Below are positions 12,701 to 26,000 of a stretch of DNA of 64,000 bases, one piece after another. Source of the DNA: Baylisascaris procyonis (lineage: Eukaryota; Nematoda; Chromadorea; Rhabditida; Ascarididae); assembly GCA_037389465.1 (NCBI GenBank), contig JAZARR010000221.1:598501-662500 (forward strand), given 5' to 3'. Under the pieces are notes generated by a model. That model had not been told where the DNA came from, made no database searches, and worked only from the letters and a program-made list of their open reading frames with translations. The translations under genes were made by a program, and so were the position numbers. Position 1 is the first letter of the stretch; every line of letters starts with the position of its first letter.

Positions 12701-15700
12701 GTTATTGCTTCTACGTCGCAATAAAGGTCTTTATGGTGGTATATACGCAGTGAAACTTCACTGTTTTATTTCTTAGGCACACAGTGAACTAACTGTTGTA
12801 TTACCTGGGATAAAGGTGCGGCAACGGAACTTTATCGCTCAGGGAGGGAGCTTCGAGGCTCACATAAATTTTGGTGACAGTTACAGCTCGATCATGGTGC
12901 TGTAATGGAAGTGATAAAATTGTTTCAAGGTAGAACCAAATTGAATCGTTGCAAAATTAATAGAAGAGGCGCAATAATTCTAATATTGTGTGAGTACGAA
13001 GTGGTGTAAACGCGTGGACAAAATACAATCAGATAGCTCGAAGGAAAATAGTTTTTTTTTTTTTTTTTTTTAAATCAGAAAATGATGAAATGCCCAGATA
13101 AAGCAATTCGAAGGTCCCTTCACGTGGGGTGTTGTGGGGAAGGGAAGAGGAGAGCGATATGAGCCACTGCAACACGGGGGGGGGGGGGAGGGGCGACACC
13201 TCCCAATAACAGTTATTTCAAGTCGATATTGAGGTCAGATCGAACGTTGTGGACGTACCGTGGTGGATAGTTGTGGCCAAAAATTGACCGTTTTATGAAG
13301 CACTCGATTGTCTGGTGAAATATATTTGTTTTCTTAGTGGTGTTCTCTTACATAAATATTGTTATCTATCAAATTCGGTTATTTGCTAGCAACGTCAGCT
13401 ATTGCTTTCTCTCTAGATATGGTTAACTTATGCATCTTTTTCTCCCATGCTTATCGCGTTAGGTTTGAATGATGGGGGCAAGTTGGTCGTTGAAGTAAGT
13501 GTTTCGGTTCGATTTTATTCTACCCGTGAAGGCTCTTCGTGTTAACATATGGATGATGACGTAAGAACCATCGCTCACTTTAGTTACTTTAAAAAATGAT
13601 TGTTTCCTCTTCGTCACAACAGAAGAGTGTGCCATCTTCCTGTCTTTTTTCATAGATGCCAACAAGTAATAGTTCCTGATCGCATCTCTCTTCTTCGGCT
13701 CAGCAATTCAAATATCTCGTTTACAAATAATAAAACGTGTGCAGTAATGCATTCGTGTTTTAATCGAACTCGTCATTTGTATAATTCCTGTGACAAAGAA
13801 TCATTCTCGCACATGATTTTGCGACAAGAACGCTTGTAAAACGTGTTGAGTATGTAAAAGCACTGAGTATACATGACCGTTTTCAAGACTGCTGAATCAA
13901 CTCGAAACGTGGTATCTTTCAGTGGGAGCTGTGCCGGCCAAGTTTTTTGTCTTCATATATTAGTGGTTCTGGGAATGAAGGTATTGGGAGGCCAATATAA
14001 GTTACGCACGCAAACGAATCATGATTGTAATGCGCAATGCAAGTGAAAGCTTGTGAGGATGGTCATCGCGAATCGCTGTCTGAAAAATTCTCCAAAATTG
14101 TGCAAAAGTAACTGCTCCAGGTGGGAGCAAGACCGGATGCGTCACATGTATACATTAATGGAGCGAACTGACTGCGATTCGCGCAACATAATACTTGAAA
14201 TCAACAAGAGTGGCATAAATCACTCTTATCAGCTGTTGACTGCAGCGTTGTGTTCACATCGCTGTAGTTTTAAGACTGACTGTAAAGGAAACGAATTCAT
14301 AAAACTTGGTTTTTCCTCTTTCATTCAAAGGAAACCTAATATGCTTGTGTTTTTCAGAATGTTCGAGCTCTTGAATTCTTCGCAGTCATGCTGTGGACAC
14401 TTTATTTTGTTCATAGATGTTGAGGTATCAATTATATGCGTACTGTTTTTTAAACTGAACCACTGATGTGACGTTGTTTCATACATGATTCCGATAAACC
14501 AGCATATGGAAGAGCTCTTGAGTATATGAAAGTATTCGAGATAGACTTCTGTTTCTTATGATCCTGGGGGAGGAGAGCTGCTACTCAAAAAAGGTCTGTA
14601 TTCAAGCAAGAACAGTGGTTTTTGGTTCCACGACCGAATATCTGAACGGGCGATCGTGAGCATAGAAATGGTCTGATTCATCTGGGAAGCCAACCATTCA
14701 AAAAAAGTAAAAGCTGTCGCTGTATTGCATCCGCTTTTAGTGCTGCTGTGCAAAAAGCATTTGAACGATGTATCGAATAAATGCGGCCACTATGACGTCA
14801 TTTTGTTTCTTATTAATCAAGGCAACCGATTCATGCATAAAGAACTTGTTCAAGTGGAGAAACTTCGTTTTCATTTTATAGATGTTCGCGCACTTTCCCG
14901 TGCAGGATGTATTTATTCAACTTATGTTGTTAATCATTACTGTTTTACTCCAAATTGATGGATATCGGATGCTCTAAATTACAATGGAAGTGGATTCATA
15001 ATTTGGGGCACAATTTTCAACGTGAACACTAAACGATTTTAAGTGAGTCTGAGCGGTTATTTCAATTTTCTGAACTATACTCGGGCCTTCTGGTCTATTT
15101 TGAGTATAATTCTGTATTGATAATAGAATTTAATCTGACATGCAACTATCTGCTATGAATTTTGCTGATCACATGGAGGTTTCTAATTTCAGTTGTCTCT
15201 TCGGTGTTCCGCTCCGAAACACACAAAAATTGCCATCGGATTTCTAACTGCATATTTCAAATCGTGAGACCCCTAAGGGTGGTAAAAAGATGTTCTTTAA
15301 ACGTGGAACAAAAGGATTGTTTGCAAAGTATGTTAGATTGCGCATTTTAATTATCGCCGGTTGTATGCGACTGCGGCGTAAGTATTCGTATTCGCAATGT
15401 TTTGGCTATATATTCTAGTAGTTTATCTTTCTTTTTCTTTTGCAGGAAGTGACGAGTTTATTGCTATTCGCATTGTCAAGCATTACTTTGTTGAAATCAT
15501 CAATGTGAGCACTAAAAGCTTAAATATTCTTTTACTCTACAAAAATGGATTTGGTTGTTTGGTCACTGCTTTCAGGCAGGCTTCTTACTTTATGAAAAGG
15601 TTTTGACCCTTTTGTGTCGTTGATGCAAGCCGTTTTTGCTCTGAACAATATTTTTCGTTCTTTTTGATCAGTCGACGTCTCAGACGCAAATTTAAAGTGT

Positions 15701-15868
15701 TTGGAGATTTTTACGATTCACTATATAAAAGAAAAATTCTCCCAGATTCATTCGTCATAATAAACAACTTCGGAAAGGGAATGGATTTCTTTGCTTTGTA
15801 GAATAATGTCTTAATTGCAGTAATATTTGTAACTTTGTGATTAGTATTATGATTGTTCATTTCAGGTG
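6758..15868. other. Long intergenic stretch, no supported gene
   Basis: About 9 kb without an exon I can defend. The first part presumably includes the 3' UTR of the ZC3H10-like gene, though I see no convincing AATAAA close to its stop. The sequence holds G runs (8506-8513, 12393-12404, 13176-13188), a 20-base T run (13052-13071) and a few chance open frames, the longest at 10792-11160 (-) and 14053-14466 (+). Neither has recognisable motifs or convincing neighbouring splice partners. No tRNA, snRNA or spliced-leader RNA was recognised. Confidence 0.4.
13052..13071. repeat. Poly-T run of 20 bases
   Basis: Uninterrupted run of T inside an intergenic region, close to G runs at 13176-13188. Such runs are often polymorphic. 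No gene depends on it. Confidence 0.9.
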
Positions 15869-17516
15869 TATTTCACCTATTATTTCGGCAGTGGATGAAG
15901 CGCAGATGAATTAGGCATTCTCATTACTCGAAGCTAGTAGCGGTGCGAATAATTCGACGGTGATTTCGCCGTTCTCTGTGGCTGTAGCATTGGCGATCTC
16001 TATGCAGGATCCAAAGGCCACACATACGATGAAATGCGACAACTTTTCGCTCACAGTTTCATAATAAGACTTTTTATACCTGAAAGAGATTGGGAACCGA
16101 GATGAAGGAATTATAAACAAAGCAAAATTCCAATAAAGAAGTACTAGCTAGCACTAAGGGGAGGTGCATTAGGGAATGTTTCATCGGTCAATCGGGGGTG
16201 AGGCAATTGCCTCATTTGTGATTGATTTCTTCATGTTTTTATTCTTCTTGTATCAAATTAGACCAATTTTTTCTTTCTAGTAATGCAGCCCACATTCAAC
16301 AACTTCCAAAAACTAGCGTTAAATTTCCTTGTTTCCGAGACTGCTGAAAGGTAATAAACCTCCCATATGGAAGTTGGATAGGCGTTCCACAACATATTGC
16401 CATTCCTTATAAGCTGACTATTACTAATTAATAGAGGCGCTGTCATATATTGCATCTCATCCATCTGAAATCGATTTCAAGGATCGTATCTCTTGAATTT
16501 TCCCAGCTTGGGTTTTATTACCATTCGATCGTTCTTTTCTTTCCATTAATAATTTGAAGAGCATGATGTCATGTGCATTGTTTATGCTTCAGCATCATTT
16601 GCTTCATGATGGTATTTAATTCGATGCATCGTGCTTTCTATCTATAATTTTTTCGCAATCATTTAGAACTTCGTACATCGCGAGCACCTTGTAGATCCCA
16701 TTCGGATTATATAATTTCAATCCTCGCAATCATCGATTGCCTATTCGGGAGAATTTAAACAAAATTAACCCTAACAAAGGCTTCGAATTCGTAAAACTTA
16801 ATTTTTTTTAATGCTTCAAATGTGGATCTGTTGAGGAAAGGCTTTCTTCATGCGCTTTTTGAAATTTAGTTTTTTTCATACCACATTACACATAGTGGCA
16901 CTGAACTCTTATTTATTCATTTATACGTTTATTTGTTTATTAACCTGTTTGCTTTATTCATTTTTCATTTTGAACTTTTATTTATTTTTTTTCTTCCATT
17001 TATTCAATGTGTTTATTTATTTTTTTAGATTTATTCTAGTTTCTGTTGTTGATTTTCAACTAGAAAAAGATAGCAGAACTCAAAACGATTGCTTCAGCCA
17101 AGAAGGGAGACAATAAACTGGTGTCGCCGATAGAATTTCTAATCAAATAGGAATGTATTCAATTTTATTTCACCTGCATACTCATCTGACAATGCATTGC
17201 ACGATTACTTCGTTTCATTTCTCAATGATCAGAGCAAAGATTACGAGTTAGTATCTTCGAGCAAAGTGTATGTGAAGCGCAACCTCAAGCTACGAGCTCT
17301 TTTTTGGAAATTATTCAAGCGAAATATGGAGGCAATTTGCAACAAGTGGATTTCAGTTAGCCTAACGCAATTGCCAAAGTTTTCGCATCTTCCCGATTAT
17401 CTATCGCTTTCGCTCGTTTAAAATCTTGCTGTATGGAGTATCATGGATGAGCACTTTCGATGTATTACCATCCTTGCATTCAACCAAGCACTTGCAAAGA
17501 TGCAAAGATGCCTGCT

Positions 17517-17573
<57 letters not shown>

Positions 17574-20149
17574 TTGTGCTCATCCTGTACCACACATATC
17601 TTTGGGAATCCGCTTATTTGGTTTTCCTTTTAATTGGCAGAGGGAATGTGCTGAAAGTTTTTTGGTAAACGACCTACATAACTGTTTCCATATTAAGGCC
17701 GCCAAAGTGAAATAGTTAATATCATCAACGTTGTGCGATAAGGAAAGCTTCTTTTACGACTTGCAGGAAATAAACGATTGTGTGCAACAAGAGACCAACT
17801 CAAAGATCCACAATTTTGTCAGTGCTGGCATGTTCGATGAGCATTCTTTGATGGTCATCATCAATGCAGTATATTTCAAAGGAAAATGGAAAAATGCTTT
17901 TCTTGAAAAGGATACACATAGAAAATATTTCTACGGAAGTGAGAATAAACGAAGACAGGTAAACCACTTGTGAGTTTAACTCTTCGAAAGAAGGAAGCGT
18001 TTTATTTTAAATTTGAGTAAGTGATGAGAATATCACTTAAATCAACACAAAGCTTGCACTTCAAACAATAATTATCATTTTTTTCGTAAACCATGATGGA
18101 ATTGCAGCAGAATAAGATAGAGTAGCAGAAGATACAATGTCTGAAGCTAATAAAGTTGACTTCAGCTTCGAGAAAGTGCATGATATATTTGCTTTATTCC
18201 TATTAGTTAATGTTAACTCTCTTTATGGATGCATATGCAGTTACGTTTTGTGATGAAGTTACCAGTGAAATAAATTGAACTCGAATTGAGCTACTAAACC
18301 TTTAGGTAGATACGATGCCGAAAGTGGGTGGCTTTCCGTATTTTGAAAACGGTAACGTGCAAATTCTTGGACTGGATTATGACGATGGTGAAGTAATTAT
18401 GTATATATTGCTGCCGAAGCTGATGTATGGATTAGTGGCCTTTGAGCGATCGCTTCACGGCATGCGTATCCTTGAACTGTTGCACAACTGTGCGTGGAAT
18501 GTCGTTCGCGTAAGTAATTACATAGTGATTTGTCAAGTTAAGGCAGGTATCCTTCCTTCCGAGTGCGATTTTAATGTTTGCAAATGCTTCAAATGAGCAA
18601 ATAAAATGCGGCTTCCCTCTGTATTGCTTACATTTTAGGATCGGGAGTCTTTTTTCAACGGTGTCCAACAGCAATTAATGAAGCAAAATACACAGGTACA
18701 TGTAGAGTTGCTACCCCTATAAATCTAGAGCATGCATTCAAATATTAGAAGCTTTCGAATGCAGTGAATCTTGGTCATAACAGTCAAATTTAGAAAGTAA
18801 TCGACAGTGGTCGAACTCATCGCCGGTTGCGCAGTGATACCGTTTACATTTGAAATTTATCCGAAATTTTCACCTAACAGGTTTCTGCACACTTTTCTTA
18901 TATAGAATAAATTGCACACATATCGAGCACAACGCAATATGCCATTTTTTACATTTCATAAAAATTTTAATATAAGCTTTCAGTCATTTTAAATTTTAAC
19001 ATGGAAATTTTCAGTCACCTTTATATTAAAGCTTTTCGCATTAAATATCGCACTTTTGTTCGCAGCTGGCACAAATGATACGTTCGGACGAGAATCTTAG
19101 TTTATTATTCGCCGACGATGTATTGTTGATTTTTTTTTTGATTGGTAATGAGTTAATGAAGTTTGGTTAGTTTATTGTATTCGTTCATTTTAATCCATGA
19201 TTTGATCAGCTTATAGCTCAGTGACAAAGACTTATATTGGTTCAAAGAAAAACCATCACCCTCTTCTCAAAAAATGGAATCAAGGTGTTAATGCATGACT
19301 TTGGATCTTTTCCCAGATTTATGGCATAAAAAGCAATAAAAGTAATGCTTAGTATCCTAATTCATTTGATAGGCAGGCCTGCTTTTTTCTGCAAATTGGC
19401 ATGCTGATTGTCGAGGAACTCGATTATAAAATGGGACCATTATTGCCAGTAAATGCGTTTACTAGAGAAAAGGTTAGGCTGATATCCCAAAAGAAATCTC
19501 ACCTTTAAGATCGAGATGCCGAAGTTCCAACTTGAAGGCAAATTCGAACTCTCAAATGTCCTTCATCGAATGGGCCTGAACGATGCGTTCACGAGTACAG
19601 CGAATTTCTCAGGAATCAGTCCCTCGACACTTTTCATTCCGAAGGTGGTTTACAAAAGTCTAGTAAAGGTAACGATCACTACCGCTTGCATCCAACCACG
19701 TTTTCGCCACCTCGAAATTTGAACCCTCCATATCATTATTCAGGCCAAAAGTCGGCTAAAATCCACAGTTATTGAGAAGCAATGTAGATAGTATGAGTTT
19801 CTTTAAAAAAATCAAATATAACAGTTTCCCAAGAATATATATAGGTGATTACGCTTCTCATTAAAAATATATCAACACTTGAATTGCTAATTACTCATGC
19901 CTACGAAAAGGTGTAATGATAGATATATGGATAGATATATGATAGCGGATGAGCAGGCAGAAATGTGGCAGTCAGTCGAAAACTTAGTTGTAGGTCAATG
20001 AGAATGGAACTGAAGCGACAGCAGGAAAGCGCTGATGTTGTTTGGCGATAGACTGCCAAAGCCTCGCATCAACTTCCTCGCTGATCATCCATTTTTGTTT
20101 GCAATTCTCAAACATAACACCATCCTATTCATGGGTCGCCTTCGCTTAG
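15869..20149 (+). pseudogene. Serpin pseudogene
   Basis: Serpin blocks lie in order along 4.3 kb. Exon 1 (about 15869-16068) has the VISPFSVAVALA helix and a GSKGHTYDEMRQ motif. Exon 2 (about 17180-17380) has SSSKVYVKRNLKL. Exon 3 (17767-17958) carries INAVYFKGKWKNAF. Exon 4 (18306-18509) carries MPKVGGFPYFENG and YILLPK. Exon 5 (about 19510-19668) carries MPKFQLEGKFEL. The last exon (19994-20149) has the hinge VNENGTEATA, the reactive loop and the ADHPFLFAI block. Lesions: TAG at 15912-15914, one-base loss near 15996-16001, one-base loss in the T run at 17300-17305, TAG replacing Gln at 17358-17360, one-base loss inside the reactive loop at about 20023-20030, and a displaced stop at the end. 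Exons 3-5 remain open. The hinge is of the inhibitory type, so the ancestor was probably a protease inhibitor. An intact protein cannot be made. Confidence 0.85.
17520..17570. repeat. (TA)n microsatellite
   Basis: About 25 uninterrupted TA units in an intron of the serpin pseudogene, between exon 2 and exon 3. Confidence 0.97.
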
Positions 20150-23096
20150 CTCTCATTTCTCTTTGTTATTTATACATAAAACATATTAACTGAACTATTC
20201 CTCAAATTATGCATATTATTTATATGCACTAATATTTGTGTTAATGTAGAAAACTGTGAGAAGCACCTTCAAAGGCACCAATGAAATTACTTTACTTTTG
20301 CACGCTCTGTTTTCAATCAGTCTTTCTTATGTAAATATTTATCACAATCAATGTATCGTAAAGGTAGCGTACCAATCTATGTGGTGCTTAGACTTGTGAA
20401 AATGCGTTTTATGTGCAGTAAATTCTTTCAATAATAAGAGTGATGTGCTTTAGTGGGAAAATAAAATTTCTTACAGTATGGTGGCTCCTCTTTTGAATTT
20501 TTTTGTGTTTTAATCGTTACCTCAGAAATCACTTAAAAACGTACGCAATAGTCGATAATTCAGCGCAAATAAAAGATCTAAAAGGAACAAAACAATTTTC
20601 ATGACGGATTGAAGAGAAAGAACTGTTTCGATTGTATAAAAACTTGTCTGCAGCACCGTGAGCAGAAATCTTTTTGACTTCTTCTAATGGAATCATACTT
20701 TCGACTATATCACTGCTCCTTGTGATAATTTAGTGATTATTTTTCCTCGATTGGGGAATATACTCATCAGCAAATTCTATAATTTTTGTAAAATCTTTAA
20801 CTATTAGCAAATATATCCCATCTTTCATCGCAAGAGCCGTAGAACTATGAGCAGGTTTACGTTACAGTACTGTGCAATAAATGACTTTTCATTGGATGCA
20901 GATCGATTCATAGTGAAAAAAAAAGCGATAAAAGCCTTCAAATTTGTTATGGTGAAAAATACGAAGGGATTTCTTTGCAACGATATATTTCGACCGTTCC
21001 TTCTCTTGTTGTTCTATTTAATGCACAATTTATTTGTTTTGTTTACTTCTTTCCCTCATTCATGCATATACTTTAATACTTCTTCGAAGGCCTTTTTTAA
21101 TTTGTGTCTTTATATGCCAATAAGTGTTTCATTCATTCACTGAAGTGGGGATAGAGGAGGAAGGAAGAAGTGAGGGACCTCGTCAGGTATCATTAATCAC
21201 CATATAACCACTAATCTAAAATCAAAAGAAATGAAGCAGTGATTTCATTCGTTTCCTCAGCTAATACTGCGGATGGTTTCGTTTTGTCATCAAATTTCTC
21301 AAAAATCGGATGTTTAATTCTCGTTTAAAGCTGCAATTAAAATTTATTTTTTATTGTTGGTATATTGGCTAATAAAACGCGTATAATACACGAAGCGTCG
21401 TGTTGTTTGAATATTCGATGAGTGTGATATTCGGTTGTTTGAAGTTGTCTCACTTTTGCATTGCTTCTTTATGATTTTCACCATAGCACAATACCGTCTC
21501 CGATGTGACATGTCCTTGTGGCGATAAGTATTTGAAACGCTATGATAAAGAACTAACGCCTTTAGTATATCAATTTTCAAACATATCAGTCATAATTTCT
21601 TTGAGTATAATGAACATCTGCAAAAATGAACCTTTCTCTTAGAATAGGAATCGAAAGTGAATAAATTTTGAAGTGATCCAGTTAGATTCCTCTAATAACA
21701 AATATATGACTAGTTAGCAGGATGACATATGATATAGATTGCAAGATAGTACATGCAAGATGTGACATTTTTTGACGCTGTTTTGAATATGCGATAGTCA
21801 TAGTACGTAACCCTAGCATTTATTTATTGATTTTTAAGTTCCGAAGAGGGTAAAACATACAAAAGTATGCGAGCATGAATAGCAACGACGAGGAGAACGT
21901 TCGCAAAGCTATAATGTAGGCGAACAGACAAAACACTAGGCATTTTCTTTCTTACAAAGAGAAAAATCCATTCGGATTCATTCGTGTTGTATCAATAATT
22001 GTCAAGTCAAAATAATTTCTTACTGCATCTAGAATATTTTTCATGTGCAGTGTTTGTAACTTGCACTTTCTCACCATTCTATGTAAATTTCGACAATCTT
22101 TGAATTCACATAATTTTGTTGTGCTGATAACTTCAACCGATTTTATTTCAGTTTTTTACTTACAATTAACCTTTTAAATATAAACAATAGTTACTATAAA
22201 ATCGTTCACGTTCCACAATGTGGTCAGTTCATTATTGAGATCTAATATTGTGAAAGGCAAAAAATTAGTTGTTATCACAATTAAAATATGTAGATGAAAA
22301 ATAACAAGCGACAATCAATGATAAGATCATTTCACACATTTTTGCATTTTGCTGAAAAGCAGTTTTTTTATAATTGGCTATGTGTACGTTCACGTTAGCT
22401 TCCATTTAAATAATTGGTCATTTATGCAAATTCCTGAACATCTATTGAATCAGCCGATTCGACTCGTTTTGATTTTAAGTGATATTAAATTTTACAGTAC
22501 TAAAGTGATAAAAGGCTAAAGAAATCGGGATTCGTTATGGACTGCAGGAAACGTGCGAATCATTGTAATTCTCTATTCTAACCTCTGACTTCTCCATTAA
22601 ATGACTCTTGACGTGCCAGATTATTGACAGCTTACTGAAAAAGAAATTTCTTTTACGCAATAGATCGATCAAATTTGATAGTACTGGATTGACAGTACTT
22701 CCTCAATGGAATAGTTGTGCAAAGAAACATGAAACAAAACCATACCACCTATTGATAACTCTCGAGAGCAACGCATAACCACGACTCATGATTTAGAAAC
22801 CATCCTTGAAATTTTTTGCCAGAATTAAGCAAGCGCTGGCCAGATTTCTTCTCCCTTCTACGTTTTCCCCATTTTGACTCGCGCCTTCTTAGAAATTGTT
22901 GTATAGTGATCTTCGAATGAATTTTAACTCACCTTCAAGATTGAATGATTGCATGTTGGTAATATCAGAAGTTGAGCTTTTTGAACTTCATTTCCGTGTA
23001 GCCAAAATTGTTGATGCTCATACTTTGACTTGCTGTACTTCGCTCATTTAAACCAAGCTATCCTCCACGTCAAGTTACAGCTGTTGAAGCTCTACC
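20150..23096. other. Intergenic region between serpin pseudogene and lectin gene
   Basis: AT-rich, about 2.9 kb, with no exon I can support; the open frame at 20847-21143 (+) is T-rich and lacks motifs. The last 60 bases hold a possible acceptor (gttacag at about 23074-23080) just before the lectin start codon, which could serve trans-splicing of a spliced leader. No clear TATA box was identified. Confidence 0.4.
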
Positions 23097-26000
23097 ATGC
23101 TGTGGTTTCAAGTTGCCGCTCTGTTGGCAGCATTTTGCTGGCAGCACTCAACAGCTGGTAATTATTTCTTCTTTTTCATACTTTCTTTGCTTGGAACAGT
23201 GTTGATTGAGTTCATTGTTCAGTGCCAAGGAAGTGGTGGTTATCATATATATATATATATGCATATGCGACGAAATTTTTGTTGATGTGTGTACAGTATG
23301 TGAGCATGCAGATTTAGCTTTTCAACTGCTAAAGATGCAGATAAAAAGTCGATTGCAGTGGTATAGGGATCATTAGTTCTTCTAAGATGTGATTATTGAA
23401 AAGAGTTGACTATCATATTAAACAATATTCTTAGACAACTCAAATGATGCACAAACAATTGAACGGAGACTGTCGATGACATCTTTAAAAAAAGAATTAA
23501 GTAATATCGCAAACAATAGAAAAAAGAATTAAATGATGCCAGAAGTCAACGACTAGCATAAAGATACAAAAAACAAATAACCAAATCATCAAAGATGAGT
23601 CAACAAATAAAATTCTCCCTCTTTATGGATAAGTTGCGTGACTAAAATATGTTTACAATATTTTTCCTCTTTAAAGCTTTCAGAGTGAATTGATAGATCA
23701 TTCGATATGGGATGTAACACTTCGTGAAACATCCCAAATTTTTTCAGTGCAATCGCAGTCGGTTGCAAAATATGTCTCAAGTGAGAGAAAATGGTGCATG
23801 AAAATTCATTGACATTTGCAAAGTGAAAAAAATACTTTCAAATATTTTACACGGCTTATTCATGCAAAAAATAATGGGCAGAAGGCAAGAGATGCAAGAA
23901 AAGAGCAAGAGGAGAGGAGAGGAAACAAGTTTTGCTCCATATGTTTCATCACATGCAAGTGAGTGGTCCTTAAGTGCTTCACAAATTGCGCTTGATATTT
24001 TCATATAAGAAAGCTGAGCAGAATATTGAGACTATCCAAATGCCTTTTTCAAGCGTAAATGATAGCCACGCGCGTTTATTTTGGTCCTTATGACAAATTG
24101 GCTGATGATTTTGGGTAAGAGTTGACACAGCTTCATCTCGAGCAGTGTTTATCAACGTGCGACAATTGTCACAAACACCGACTGCTGTTCTTCCATATGA
24201 TGTTTTGAGTTGTGCTAAGCATTTAGATAGGTCGAATGAATTTTCGATCCTTCGCCGGTATAATAAACAGTGAGGCTAAATGGAATATGGCTATCATTTG
24301 AGAAGAAAGCGCCTAAATGCTGACGGCAAATTCGTGTAACACACTACTGCAACACTGATTTTCGCGATCACATCTACATTACGTGGTGCTTTTATCTCGC
24401 CACGCACTAATGGCTCTACAATGTGCAAATTTTTGCCAGCAAGATTGTATATTTTGGTATTAGCATTGGTACAATCAAGAAGCACAGATGGTGTGATGAC
24501 ACAATTCTACGACATCTGAAATAGGTAGTTTTTACTTCGACCACAACCGATGGGGGGTCATAGGAAAGTAATGCTCATCACATCACCTTGTAAACCAATT
24601 CGATAGATTCTCATTTCTTCCCATTCACGACTTAAAACCACTATATCGAATTTTCAGCTTGAAACGTTAGATAATTAAAGACGAAGTTTCGATTTCAAGA
24701 AGCGAACCCGTAATCATTTTCGCAATGACAGAAAATTAGAATTTTGCATAACCTGAATTAATAGTAGCATAAGAAACACACTGCCACATCTAGAGTTACT
24801 AAAAGTAATGCAAACGCAATTTTTAGACAGCTGCGACCGGATGCAAGCATTAGGAGACAAGCTCACTAAACTCTTCACTCGGATGGGTCCTCCTCTTTTG
24901 AAATTGGCTCGGCAGTTGTCGAGCATTGAGGAGCTTCTCGAAAACAAATGCAACAAGGCACTTGATGACTACAGGACTTGCAACAAATTCCTTGAGGAAG
25001 CTAAATCGCTGGAAAGCAATTTGGAGGGGAAATGCTCCAGGCTGCGCGGCCTTGGAGGTTCAGGAGGCCAAGGAGGTTATGGCTTGGGTTATGGCAATGG
25101 CTCAGGCCAAGGGAACGGAAGAGAAGGTGGGAATGGTAACGGATATGGGAACGGTCGTGGAAATGGAAGAGGCAATGGGAATGGAGGTATGGGAGGAGCA
25201 GGAGGGAACGGTAATAACGGTTATGGTGGGTGGAACAATGGGAACGGTGATGGAAATTGGAACAACGAGAACGGTGGTGGTAACCAAAACAGCGGGAACG
25301 GTGCCGGTAATTGGAACAGCGGGAGCGGTACTGGTGGAAACAATAGGCAAGTGGTATCCTCAGGGCGATCGAGTTCGATATTACAAAAAACAGCAGTGGA
25401 GAGCGAAGGCAAGCGATTTCAATTAATGCATTGATTTTCGTTTGGAGTGCACTGCTAAAATTATTTTCATTCTTTTTTCAGCCACTTAAATATGCTTAAA
25501 ACCACCGTAGAGTATGGTAATCTCTAGAACATGGAGAAATGTAAAAACGTTGAGTGGTCTCACTGAAGGTATCACACAGTACTGATTATCCCTCCACCAT
25601 ATATCTCTTTTTTAAGTAAGCATTCACCGAGCTTCAGAAAGAAGATACCCTTGTCTCCTTTAAAAACCTATACTTCGATGCACTCCTTCCCCTCCACCCC
25701 TCCTAAAATTTGAAAAAAACATTCGCATATGGCTCAAATAATACATCAAATGCTCTGCAGTGCAATATGCAAACTTATATAAAAATGGCCTAAAATTTAT
25801 TTTATGTTGCACATTATTTTATGCGTCGTTGTGTAGAAAATTTGGAAGAGTGAACCCTTTACTAAAAAATGGAAAACCTCAAAAAATTTCTAAGTCCGAG
25901 GTTGACTCTAGACGATATATTGACTTCTAATTGAAAAGACATGCATAAAAGCGCTTTTGGTTAAATGATCCTGCAACATTATATATCTTAAATACTTTAA

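Noticed and set aside
14053..14466. 137-codon + strand open frame
   Set aside because: No motif and no ATG-anchored partner exon; its 3' half is T-rich. Several chance frames of 110-140 codons occur in this AT-rich window.
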